From Streptomyces thermodiastaticus (GTDB lineage Bacteria > Actinomycetota > Actinomycetes > Streptomycetales > Streptomycetaceae), in assembly GCF_014656135.1 (NCBI RefSeq), contig NZ_BNBV01000003.1:310001-374000 (forward strand): a stretch of 64,000 bases of DNA. The letters are read 5' to 3'. Shown here piece by piece: positions 1 through 11,356 of this stretch. The notes under the pieces were generated by a model. It searched no databases. It had not been told where the DNA came from and saw only the letters and a program-made list of their open reading frames with translations. How positions within the stretch are numbered: position 1 is the first letter of the stretch; the number at the start of each line of letters is the position of its first letter. The position numbers and the translations under genes were made by a program.

Positions 1-1129
1 CGTCGCAGACGAACCCGGCCTCGGTGAGCGCGGCCCGGGCCACCGGCACCCGGTCCAGGGCGGCCAGCGCGACCACCACGGTGCGCCGGGCGCGCCGCGC
101 GCACGCGGCGACCACGGTGGGCAGCTCCCGCCCCCCGCCGCCGACGAACACCGCGTCCGGGTCGTCCCGCAGACCGGCCAGCGCCTCGGGCGCCCGGCCG
201 TGCACCACCGCCACGTCCACGCCGTGCGCGGCCGCGTTGGCCCGTACCCGGGCGACGCCGTCCGCGTCCTTCTCCACGGCGACCACGGCCGCACCCAGCC
301 GCGCGCACTCCACGGCCACCGACCCCGACCCGGCGCCCACGTCCCAGACCAGGTCGCCCAGGCGCGGGCCGAGCCGGGCCAGCGCCAGCGCCCGCACCTC
401 GAACTTGGTGATCATCGAGTCGCGGTGCGCGAAGGCTTCCTCCGGCAGCGCCCAGCCCGCCGGAGGCGGCGCCGCACCGGCCACCGTCCGCGCGCCGCTG
501 AGGGCGCGCGCCGGGTCCAGGCACAGCACCACGTTCACCGCGCCGCCCCAGTCACGAGCGGCGGCCTCGGCGGGCGTGACCCGCTCGACACGCTCCCCGC
601 CCGGCTCGCCCAGAGCGGACGCCACCACCAGGATCCGCTCCCCGCACACCGGATCGGCCAGGGCGGCACCCAGCTCGGCGGGACCGGCCCCCGGCCCGGT
701 CAGCACGGCCGCCTTCGGCCGGGCCCGGCACACGTTGACCGCCCACCGCAGGTCGCGCCCGTGCGCGCTGACCACCACCGCGTCGTCCCACGGCAGCGCG
801 ATCCGGGCGAACGCCGCGGCCACCGAGGACACCCCCGGCCGCACATCCAGCCGCTTTGGCCCGAACCGCTCGGCCAGCGCCCGCACGATCCCGAAGAACC
901 CCGGATCCCCCGAGGCCAGCACCACCACCCGCCGCCGCGCGGCAAGGTGCTCCGCGACGACGTCGAGGGCCGGCGCCAGCGGACCGAGCACCACCCGCTC
1001 GGCCGCCTCGGGCAGCGGCGCGGCGTCCAGATGACGCCGGGCGCCCACGACCAGCCCGGCACCGGACAGCACCCCGGTGTCGTACGCGCCGCCGGTCCCG
1101 GTGCCGACGACGGTGATCAGCGCGGTCAC
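1..1129 (-). CDS. cobL: Precorrin-6Y C5,15-methyltransferase (decarboxylating), 3' end outside window
   Basis: Bifunctional enzyme of corrin ring synthesis: it methylates C5 and C15 of precorrin-6Y and removes the acetate side-chain carboxyl at C12. Read on the minus strand from a GTG at 1129, the N-terminal half is a tetrapyrrole methylase (CbiE part, opening V-T-A-L-I-T-V-V-G-T-G-T-G-G). The second half is a Rossmann SAM-binding CbiT domain with motif D-V-G-A-G-S-G-S-V near residue 265. The GTG start overlaps the cobM stop by 4 nt (GTGA), so the two are probably translationally coupled. The C-terminus runs off the left edge of the window, so the gene is cut by the window and not necessarily broken. 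The family assignment is secure; exact regiochemistry is family knowledge. Confidence 0.9.
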   Translation of the reverse strand, partial: MTALITVVGTGTGGAYDTGVLSGAGLVVGARRHLDAAPLPEAAERVVLGPLAPALDVVAEHLAARRRVVVLASGDPGFFGIVRALAERFGPKRLDVRPGVSSVAAAFARIALPWDDAVVVSAHGRDLRWAVNVCRARPKAAVLTGPGAGPAELGAALADPVCGERILVVASALGEPGGERVERVTPAEAAARDWGGAVNVVLCLDPARALSGARTVAGAAPPPAGWALPEEAFAHRDSMITKFEVRALALARLGPRLGDLVWDVGAGSGSVAVECARLGAAVVAVEKDADGVARVRANAAAHGVDVAVVHGRAPEALAGLRDDPDAVFVGGGGRELPTVVAACARRARRTVVVALAALDRVPVARAALTEAGFVCD

Positions 1130-1944
1130 GGCCGCGCACCCCGGGAGCGCAGGGCCTTGCGGGCCTCGGGGTCGGCCTTGCGGTAGCCGTGGAAGTGACC
1201 CGGGTGGTACAGGTGCGAGCGCGTGCCGTGCGCGTCGAGCGCCGGACCGACCAGGAACAGGGTGTGCTTCCAGAGCTTGTGCTCCTTGACGGTCTGCTCC
1301 AGCGTGCCGATCGTGCACCTGACGATCAGCTCCTCCGGCCAGGTCGCCTGGTAGGCCACCACGACCGGGGTGTCCTCGCCGTAGCCGCCCTCCAGCAGCT
1401 CGCGCACCAGCTGGCCGCTGCGCGCCGCCGACAGGAAGACCGCCATCGTGGTGCCGTGCCGGGCGAACGCGCGGACCTCCTCGCCGGGCGGCATCGGCGT
1501 CTTGCCGCCGCCCAGCCGGGTCAGGATCACCGACTGCGCCACCTCGGGAATCGTCAGCTCGCGCCGCGCCAGCGCGGCCACCGCCGAGAACGACGACACC
1601 CCCGGCACCACCTCGGTGGCGATCCCGATGCGGGCGCACTGGTCCAGCTGCTCCTGGGTGCCGCCCCACAGGGCCGGGTCACCGGAGTGGATACGGGCCA
1701 CCTTCAGGCCCTCGGCGTGCGCCCGCTCGTACACGGCGACGACGTCCTCCAGGGACATGGCCGCCGAGTCCAGGATCTCCGCGTCCTCACGGGCGTGCGT
1801 GAGCACCTCGGCCTGGACCAGGCTCGCCGCCCAGATCACCACGTCGGCCTCGGTGATCGCGCGGGCGGCGCGGAACGTCAGCAGGTCGGCGGCGCCGGGC
1901 CCGGCACCGACGAAGGTCACCTTGCCGGCGGGGGCAGCGGGCAT
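1126..1944 (-). CDS. cobM: Precorrin-4 C11-methyltransferase
   Basis: SAM-dependent methylase (272 aa) adding the C11 methyl group to precorrin-4 in the aerobic B12 route. The N-terminus has the tetrapyrrole-methylase loop V-G-A-G-P-G-A-A-D-L-L-T, followed by H-S-G-D-P-A-L-W-G (about residues 85-95) and V-P-G-V-S-S-F-S-A. The start is the ATG at 1944, preceded on the minus strand by a GAGAGGA ribosome site; the upstream in-frame extension lacks homology-like sequence. It is the first gene of a two-gene cobM-cobL unit separated from the main cob operon by a plus-strand metal transporter. Length matches the family. Confidence 0.93.
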   Translation of the reverse strand: MPAAPAGKVTFVGAGPGAADLLTFRAARAITEADVVIWAASLVQAEVLTHAREDAEILDSAAMSLEDVVAVYERAHAEGLKVARIHSGDPALWGGTQEQLDQCARIGIATEVVPGVSSFSAVAALARRELTIPEVAQSVILTRLGGGKTPMPPGEEVRAFARHGTTMAVFLSAARSGQLVRELLEGGYGEDTPVVVAYQATWPEELIVRCTIGTLEQTVKEHKLWKHTLFLVGPALDAHGTRSHLYHPGHFHGYRKADPEARKALRSRGARP

Positions 1945-2047
1945 GGGTCGGATCCTCTCAGCAGAATGTCGGTGAATGTCATGGTCTGGGATGGCCGGGC
2001 GAGGGCCGGATGTGCGCGAAGCGGCGTTCATCGGATAGCAAGAGCAC
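1945..2047. promoter_or_regulatory. Divergent promoter region, cobM / ZIP transporter
   Basis: A 103-bp spacer between the divergent cobM (minus) and metal transporter (plus) genes must hold both promoters. Two 7-bp direct repeats GAATGTC occur at 1964-1970 and 1974-1980, a possible operator. No cobalamin riboswitch signature (B12 box) is visible here. No clear Zur-type palindrome was found. The promoter role is inferred from position only. Confidence 0.35.
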
Positions 2048-2779
2048 ATGGCTGTCTTCGTCGCGCTCGGCGCGTTCCTGATGACGCTGGCCGGCGGATG
2101 GACGGCACAGCGGGTGACCGACCGCCGCCACCTGGTCCTCGGACTGGCCGGCGGGCTCATGCTCGGCGTGGTCGGACTCGACCTGCTGCCGGAGGCCCTG
2201 GAAGCGGCCGGCCGGGAGGTCTTCGGCGTACCGGCCGCCCTGCTGCTGTTCGTGACCGGCTTCCTCATGGCACACCTGGTGGAGCGCCTGCTCGCGGCCC
2301 GGCAGGCCGCACACGGCGGCGACGAGCACGCCCACCACCGCGCCCCCGAGGTGGGACTGACGGCGGCCGCCGCGATGGTCGGGCACAGCGCCATGGACGG
2401 CGTGGCCATGGGCGCCGCCTTCCAGGTGGGCGGCGGCATGGGCGCCGCCGTCGCCCTCGCGGTCATCGCCCACGACTTCGCCGACGGCTTCAACACCTTC
2501 ACCCTGACCCGGCTCTACGGCAACGCACGCCGCAAAGCCCTGGCCATGCTGGGCGCCGACGCCCTCGCCCCGGTGGCCGGCGCGGCCAGCACGTCGTTCG
2601 TGTCGATCCCCGAGTGGTTCCTCGGCGGCTACCTCGGCCTGTTCGGCGGCGCACTGCTCTACCTCGCCGCGGCCGAGATCCTGCCCGAGGCCCACCACGC
2701 GCACGCGGCCCGCTCGACCCTGCTGTGCACCATCGCCGGCGCGGCGTTCGTCTGGCTGGTGGTGGGCCTGGCGGCCTGA
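2048..2779 (+). CDS. ZIP family divalent metal transporter
   Basis: Predicted membrane transporter (243 aa, about eight hydrophobic helices) of the ZIP/GufA type, which moves Zn, Fe, Mn or Co into the cytoplasm. The signature metal helices are present: H-S-A-M-D-G-V-A-M-G around residue 118 and H-D-F-A-D-G-F-N-T around residue 142. A His-rich cytoplasmic loop (H-G-G-D-E-H-A-H-H-R) lies before them, as is usual. The ATG at 2048 is the only sensible start. It stands on the plus strand inside a minus-strand cobalamin cluster, convergent with cobI and divergent from cobM. That context suggests cobalt supply for the corrin ring, but the substrate is not shown by the sequence. Confidence 0.85.
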   Translation: MAVFVALGAFLMTLAGGWTAQRVTDRRHLVLGLAGGLMLGVVGLDLLPEALEAAGREVFGVPAALLLFVTGFLMAHLVERLLAARQAAHGGDEHAHHRAPEVGLTAAAAMVGHSAMDGVAMGAAFQVGGGMGAAVALAVIAHDFADGFNTFTLTRLYGNARRKALAMLGADALAPVAGAASTSFVSIPEWFLGGYLGLFGGALLYLAAAEILPEAHHAHAARSTLLCTIAGAAFVWLVVGLAA

Positions 2780-2838
2780 CCCCGCCCGCCGGGCCGGGCA
2801 TGCCGACCGCACCCGCCGCAGGGCCGCAGCACCGCCGC

Positions 2839-3570
2839 TCACAGCTTGCCGCCCCGCCCGCCGTCCCGCCGCGGCGGCGCGATCAGCGTCGACAGATACG
2901 GCAGGGGAGAGCCGTCCAGCTCGGCTGCCGGACGGATCGACTCCCCCGGCAGCCCCAGCGCCGACCCCCACACGGCATCCTCCAGCCGGCCGCTCGCCCG
3001 CAGCGCCTCGGCCACCTCGCCCGCCTGACGCCCGAACTTGTACGCCACCACCGTCCCCGGCCCGCGCAGCGCCTCCTTCAGCACGCCCGCACCGGCGGTC
3101 ACCGGTACCAGCGTCAGCGGCTCGGTGCCCTCGGTCAGCACCGCACCCGACCGCGCCGCCAGATCCTGCATCGCGGTGATGCCGGGCACCGTCTCCACGA
3201 CCGTCCCCGGCACCAGGCCTGTGACCGTCTGCGCGAGATAGGTGAACGTCGAGTACACATTGGGGTCGCCGATCGTCGCGAACGCGACCGTGCCGTGCTC
3301 CCGCAGCAGCGCCGCGACCCGCTCCCCGGCCGCGTCCCAGGCCGACTCCCGGCGCGCCCGGTCCGTGCGCTCGTTCAGCGCGAACACCACCCGGACGATC
3401 TTCTCCGGCCCCACATGGTGCAGCACGGTCGCCTCGGCACGCCCCCGCTCCCCGGTGTCCATCACCGGCACCACGACGACCGCGGCGGCCCGCAGCGCCT
3501 TCACGCCCTTGACCGTCACCAGGTCCGGGTCGCCGGGACCGACGCCCACTCCGATCAGCCTGCAGGTCAT
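2839..3570 (-). CDS. cobI: Precorrin-2 C20-methyltransferase
   Basis: SAM-dependent methylase (243 aa) that adds the C20 methyl to precorrin-2, the first committed methylation after uroporphyrinogen III methylation. Visible motifs are the N-terminal G-V-G-V-G-P-G-D-P-D-L-V-T-V-K-G, the G-D-P-N-V-Y-S-T-F stretch near residue 105 and V-P-G-I-T-A-M-Q. The ATG at 3570 overlaps the cobB stop as ATGA, and the longer in-frame extension upstream is a shadow of cobB. It is the last gene of the long cob operon; 59 bp then separate it from the convergent ZIP transporter. Confidence 0.93.
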   Translation of the reverse strand: MTCRLIGVGVGPGDPDLVTVKGVKALRAAAVVVVPVMDTGERGRAEATVLHHVGPEKIVRVVFALNERTDRARRESAWDAAGERVAALLREHGTVAFATIGDPNVYSTFTYLAQTVTGLVPGTVVETVPGITAMQDLAARSGAVLTEGTEPLTLVPVTAGAGVLKEALRGPGTVVAYKFGRQAGEVAEALRASGRLEDAVWGSALGLPGESIRPAAELDGSPLPYLSTLIAPPRRDGGRGGKL

Positions 3571-4922
3571 GGCGTGAGACACCTCTCGACGAACCGACGG
3601 GCGACACCGGGCCGCGCGGCCCAGTGGGTGTGCAGATAGCTCGCGTGCACACCGCCCTGAACGAAACCTTCCACCCGCCGCACCGGAGCCCTGACCCCCC
3701 AGGCGGCAGCCGCACCGGCACCGGGCTCGACGACCGTGCGATGGAACTCGTGCCCCCGCATCCGCGTCCCCGCCTCGGCGAGAACACTGCCGGTGACGGC
3801 CACCGCGTCCCGGTAGCCCAGCGTGAGCCGCCCGGTCATCCGCGCCTGGGCGTCCAGCACCCCGCACATCGGCCGGCCGTCCAGCTCCCGGCACAGATAC
3901 AGCAGCCCCGCACACTCCGCGGCCACCGGAGCACCACCGAGCGCGAGATCCGCGATCTCTGTGCGCAGCGGCTCGTTGCCGGACAGCTCCGCGGCGTACA
4001 CCTCCGGGAACCCGCCCCCGACGACCAGCCCGCGCGTCCCCTCCGGCAACCGCTCGTCCCGCAGTGGGTCGAACGGGACGACCTCCGCACCCGCGGCCCG
4101 CAGCAGCTCGGCGTGCTCCGCGTACGAGAACGTGAACGCCGCACCCCCGGCGACCGCGACCACCGGCCGGCGTGCCACCGGCACCTCAGGCACCTCGGGC
4201 GCCTCCCACGGCTCGCCCGGCAGCGCCCCGGCACTGCGCGCCAGCGCCAGCAGCGCCGGCAGATCACAGCCGTCCGCGACCCGCTCCGCCATCGCCGCCA
4301 CGGCCTCCACCGCGGCCGCACGCCGCTCGGCGACCGGCACCAGCCCCAGATGCCGCGACGGCGTGGCCACCTGCTCCGCCCGCCGCAGCACACCCAGCAC
4401 CGGAACCCCCACGGACTCCAGCGCCTGTCGCAGCAACGCCTCGTGCCGCTCGGAGGCCACCTTGTTCAGGATCACGCCCCCGATACGCACCTCCGGGTCG
4501 AAGGTGACGAACCCGTGCACCAGCGCCGCCACCGACCGGGACTGCGCGGACGCGTCCACCACCATCACCACCGGCGCCCGCAGCAGCTTCGCCACCTGCG
4601 CCGTGGACGCCAGCTCACCCTCGCCCGCCGCACCGTCGAACAGGCCCATCACACCCTCCACGACGGCGACGTCGCACCCGCGCGCCCCGTGCAGGAACAG
4701 CGGCGCGATCAGCTCCGGCCCGCACAGATACGCGTCCAGATTGCGCCCCGTGCGCCCGGTGGCCAGCGCGTGATACCCGGGATCGATGTAGTCCGGGCCC
4801 ACCTTGTGCGGGGACACCGACAGCCCCCGCCGGGCCAGCGCGGCCATCAGCCCCGTCGCGACCGTGGTCTTGCCGCTGCCCGACGACGGCGCGGCCACCA
4901 CGAGCCGGGGAACGGACCTCAC
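3567..4922 (-). CDS. cobB: Cobyrinic/hydrogenobyrinic acid a,c-diamide synthase
   Basis: Glutamine- and ATP-dependent amidase (451 aa) converting the a and c carboxylates of (hydrogeno)byrinic acid to amides. The N-terminal synthetase domain has the P-loop S-G-S-G-K-T-T-V (about residues 14-21) and P-H-K-V-G-P-D-Y-I-D-P-G-Y-H. The C-terminal class I glutamine amidotransferase domain carries the cysteine nucleophile in E-C-A-G-L-L-Y-L (near residue 336) and the catalytic His in H-A-S-Y-L-H-T-H-W. I chose the GTG at 4922 because it forms a GTGA overlap with the cobO stop; a second GTG lies one codon upstream. Length fits the family. Confidence 0.92.
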   Translation of the reverse strand: MRSVPRLVVAAPSSGSGKTTVATGLMAALARRGLSVSPHKVGPDYIDPGYHALATGRTGRNLDAYLCGPELIAPLFLHGARGCDVAVVEGVMGLFDGAAGEGELASTAQVAKLLRAPVVMVVDASAQSRSVAALVHGFVTFDPEVRIGGVILNKVASERHEALLRQALESVGVPVLGVLRRAEQVATPSRHLGLVPVAERRAAAVEAVAAMAERVADGCDLPALLALARSAGALPGEPWEAPEVPEVPVARRPVVAVAGGAAFTFSYAEHAELLRAAGAEVVPFDPLRDERLPEGTRGLVVGGGFPEVYAAELSGNEPLRTEIADLALGGAPVAAECAGLLYLCRELDGRPMCGVLDAQARMTGRLTLGYRDAVAVTGSVLAEAGTRMRGHEFHRTVVEPGAGAAAAWGVRAPVRRVEGFVQGGVHASYLHTHWAARPGVARRFVERCLTP

Positions 4923-5518
4923 CACTCGATGCCCTTCTGGCCCTTCTGACCCACGTCCATCGGATGCTTCACCTTGGACATGTCGGTCACCAGGTCCGCG
5001 AAGTCCACCAGCTGCCGCGGCGCGTTCCGCCCGGTGATCACCACATGCTGGATGCCCGGCCGGCCGCGCAGCACCTCGATCACCTCGTCGGTGTCCACCC
5101 AGCCCCAGTGCAGCGGATACGCGAACTCGTCCAGCACGTACAACCGGTAGGTCTCGGCCGCCAAGTCCCGCTTGACCTGCTCCCAGCCCTCCCGGGCCTT
5201 GGCCTCGTTGTCCGTCTGCTGATCGCGCTGCACCCACGACCAGCCCTCGCCCATCTTGTGCCAGGCCACGGTGCCGCCCTCACCGGAGTCACCGAGCACC
5301 CGCAGCGCCCGCTCCTCGCCGACCCGCCACTTGGCCGACTTCACGAACTGGAACACCCCGATCGGCCAGCCCTGATTCCAGGCACGCAGCGCCAGCCCGA
5401 AGGCGGCCGTCGACTTGCCCTTCCCGATGCCCGTGTGCACGATCACCAACGGCCGATGACGCCGCTGACGCGTCGTCAGCCCGTCCTCCGGCACCACACT
5501 CGGTTGTCCCTGCGGCAC
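4919..5518 (-). CDS. cobO: Cob(I)yrinic acid a,c-diamide adenosyltransferase
   Basis: ATP:corrinoid adenosyltransferase (199 aa) of the CobA/CobO type, attaching the 5'-deoxyadenosyl group to Co(I) of the corrin. The P-loop H-T-G-I-G-K-G-K-S-T-A-A-F-G-L is at about residues 28-42. The rest (W-N-Q-G-W, V-L-D-E-F-A-Y-P-L, V-V-I-T-G-R-N-A-P) follows the family closely. It sits between the chelatase subunit, whose stop abuts its ATG, and cobB, which it overlaps by 4 nt. This is the expected order of insertion, adenosylation and amidation enzymes. Confidence 0.93.
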   Translation of the reverse strand: MPQGQPSVVPEDGLTTRQRRHRPLVIVHTGIGKGKSTAAFGLALRAWNQGWPIGVFQFVKSAKWRVGEERALRVLGDSGEGGTVAWHKMGEGWSWVQRDQQTDNEAKAREGWEQVKRDLAAETYRLYVLDEFAYPLHWGWVDTDEVIEVLRGRPGIQHVVITGRNAPRQLVDFADLVTDMSKVKHPMDVGQKGQKGIEW

Positions 5519-7536
5519 TACGCGGCCCTCCTGCTCGCACCCTGAACGTCCCTGACCAGCCCGGCGATCGCGTCGGCACGCAGCTCGTCCAGCGTGACCG
5601 CCTCACCGCCCAGATCCGCGGCCAGCCGCCCGGCCAGCCCCAGCCGCACCGGCCCCGACTCGCAGTCCACGACCACCGACGCCACACCCTCGGCCGCGAA
5701 CAGCCGCGCCGCACGCGAGGCCAGAGCCACCGGCTGCGGACCACCGGTGGCCCGCCCGTCCGTCACCACCACGACCAGCGGCCGCCGCGTCGCATCCCGC
5801 AGCCGCTCCACCCGCAGCACCTCGTGCGCCTTGAGCAGGCCCGCAGCCAGCGGCGTCCGCCCGCCCGTCGGCAACGACTCCAGCCGCGCCGCGGCCGCGT
5901 CCACCGACGACGTCGGCGGCAGCGCCACCTCGGCGGAGGAGCCCCGGAACGTCACCAGCCCCACCTTGTCGCGCCGCTGATACGCGTCCAGCAGCAGCGA
6001 CAGCACGGCACCCTTCACCGCGCTCATCCGCTGCCGCGCGGCCATCGACCCGGAGGCGTCCACCACGAACAGCACGAGGTTGCCCTCACGCCCCTCGCGC
6101 ACCGCCTGCCGCAGATCGTCCCGGCGGATCACCAACCCCGGCCCCGACCGGCCCCGCGCCCGCTGATACGGCGCCGCGGCCCGCACCGTCGCCGCCAGAT
6201 GCAGCTTGGTCAGCGCCCCCTGCGGGCGCCGGGCACCGGTGGTCCGCCCGTGCTCGGTCCGGGCACGGGACCGCCGCCCGGCGGCACCCTCACCGACACC
6301 GAGCACGCTCAGCACCCGCGTACGGAACGGCTCGCCGGCCCGTGCAGCGGACTGCTCCCCGGCCCCGGCCGGCTGCGGCTGCCCGCCCTCGCCCTCCTCG
6401 GGGCGCGCGCCGGCGTCCCCGCCCTGCGGTCCGGCATCGGGCGCGGGCTGACCACCGCCACCATCGGGACCACCACCGCCGTCACCGTCGGGGTCCGGAT
6501 CGGTGTCGGGATTCTCGGGATCCTCGCCGGAGAACTGCTCCAGCGTCTCGTCCAGCTTGTCCTCGTCCAACCCGGGCGCGTCGAAGGGATTGCGCCGCCG
6601 ACGGTGCGGCAGCGCGAGCAGCGCGGCCTGCCGCACGTCCTCGGCCAGCACCTCCGTCCGCCCGGCCCACGCGGCCAGCGCGGTCGCCGTACGCGCCATG
6701 ACGATGTCGGCACGCATGCCGTCCACCTCGAAGGCCGCGCAGGTCGCCGCGATCTGCTTCAGCGCCCGGTCGCTCAGCCGCACCTGCGGCAGCAACTCCC
6801 GCGCCGCCGCGATTCGCTGTCGTACGGCTGCCTCCTCCTCCGCCCAGCGCGCGGCGAAGGCCGCCGGGTCGGCGTCGTAGGCGAGCCGCCGCTTGACGAC
6901 CTCCACGCGCGTGTCGGGATCGCGGGAGGCGGCCACCTCGACGGTCAGGCCGAAGCGGTCGAGCAGCTGAGGGCGCAATTCCCCTTCCTCGGGATTCATG
7001 GTCCCGACCAGCAGGAACCGCGCGGCATGCCGTACGGAGACACCTTCGCGCTCGACGTACGAGGCGCCCATTGCGGCGGCGTCCAACAGGACGTCGATCA
7101 AGTGGTCATGCAGCAGATTGACTTCGTCGACGTACAGGATGCCCCGGTTCGCCTCGGCCAGCAGACCCGGCTCGAAAGCCTTCACACCCTCCGCGAGGGC
7201 CCGTTCGATGTCGAGGGCGCCCACCAGCCGGTCCTCGGAGGCTCCGACGGGCAGCTCAACGATCCGCGCGGGCCGCATTGTGGCCTTGCCCGCCTCGTGC
7301 GGCCCGTCCGGGCACGCGGGGTCGGGCGCGGCGGGATCGCAGGAGAACCGGCACCCGGGCACGACGGCCACCTCGGGCAACAGCGCCGACAGGGCACGCA
7401 CGGCGGTGCTCTTCGCGGTCCCTTTCTCACCCCGGACCAGAACTCCGCCCACTGCCGGGCTCACCGCATTCAGGAGCAGGGCCAGACGCAGGTCGTCCTG
7501 TCCGACGACAGCGGTGAAGGGATAGGGCGTGCTCAC
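5518..7536 (-). CDS. Fused ChlI/ChlD-type cobaltochelatase ATPase and VWA subunit
   Basis: 672-aa fusion resembling magnesium-chelatase BchI plus BchD, probably powering cobalt insertion by the adjacent CobN. The N-terminal AAA+ domain has Walker A G-E-K-G-T-A-K-S-T near residue 40 and Walker B G-I-L-Y-V-D-E-V-N-L-L near 130. A low-complexity acidic, Gly/Pro-rich linker covers roughly 330-400. The C-terminal von Willebrand A domain has MIDAS D-A-S-G-S-M near residue 485 and D-G-R-A-T-G-G. The start is the GTG at 7536. There is no separate cobS or cobT in the window, so this single gene probably replaces both. The cobalt role is inferred from context. Confidence 0.87.
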   Translation of the reverse strand: MSTPYPFTAVVGQDDLRLALLLNAVSPAVGGVLVRGEKGTAKSTAVRALSALLPEVAVVPGCRFSCDPAAPDPACPDGPHEAGKATMRPARIVELPVGASEDRLVGALDIERALAEGVKAFEPGLLAEANRGILYVDEVNLLHDHLIDVLLDAAAMGASYVEREGVSVRHAARFLLVGTMNPEEGELRPQLLDRFGLTVEVAASRDPDTRVEVVKRRLAYDADPAAFAARWAEEEAAVRQRIAAARELLPQVRLSDRALKQIAATCAAFEVDGMRADIVMARTATALAAWAGRTEVLAEDVRQAALLALPHRRRRNPFDAPGLDEDKLDETLEQFSGEDPENPDTDPDPDGDGGGGPDGGGGQPAPDAGPQGGDAGARPEEGEGGQPQPAGAGEQSAARAGEPFRTRVLSVLGVGEGAAGRRSRARTEHGRTTGARRPQGALTKLHLAATVRAAAPYQRARGRSGPGLVIRRDDLRQAVREGREGNLVLFVVDASGSMAARQRMSAVKGAVLSLLLDAYQRRDKVGLVTFRGSSAEVALPPTSSVDAAAARLESLPTGGRTPLAAGLLKAHEVLRVERLRDATRRPLVVVVTDGRATGGPQPVALASRAARLFAAEGVASVVVDCESGPVRLGLAGRLAADLGGEAVTLDELRADAIAGLVRDVQGASRRAA

Positions 7537-7610
7537 GCGGTGATCACTCCTTCGGGTGATTCAGGGTGGAGTGGGCCCTGGCCAGGCCGGTGGCCGGTCA
7601 GGGTGGTGGC

Positions 7611-7700
7611 GTGTCGCCCGCTGATGCGGGGGTGGTCCGGTGGACACGAGCGAGCACGACCTGGTCGATGCCTCCTCCCCGCGCCAGCGGGGGTTCCGAG
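7611..7700 (+). repeat. Two CRISPR-repeat-like palindromes with 61-bp period
   Basis: In the 169-bp gap between cobN and the chelatase gene, the plus strand has two palindromic elements. The first (about 7611-7639) has stem CCCGC/GCGGG around loop TGAT at 7622-7625. The second (about 7672-7700) has stem CCCCGC/GCGGGG around loop GCCA at 7683-7686. The loops are exactly 61 bp apart, which is the period of type I-E arrays (28-29-bp repeat plus 32-33-bp spacer). The first element also ends in GGGGGTGGTCCG, like actinobacterial I-E repeats. The second contains TCCCCGCGCCAGCGGGG, the core of the E. coli I-E repeat. The elements agree mainly in stem and GCGGGGGT, no third copy is found 61 bp either side, and there are no cas genes in the window. 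Confidence 0.4.
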
Positions 7701-7705
7701 GGGGA

Positions 7706-11352
<3,647 letters not shown>

Positions 11353-11356
<4 letters not shown>

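Noticed and set aside
24..1034. Long plus-strand open frames opposite cobL and through most minus-strand genes
   Set aside because: They are antisense shadows: high GC3 keeps several frames open, their products are Arg/Pro/Ala/His-rich low complexity, and they lack ribosome sites and family motifs.
7537..7705. A functional CRISPR array
   Set aside because: Only two diverged palindromes, no third copy at 61 bp on either side and no cas genes in the window; reported only as CRISPR-like repeats.
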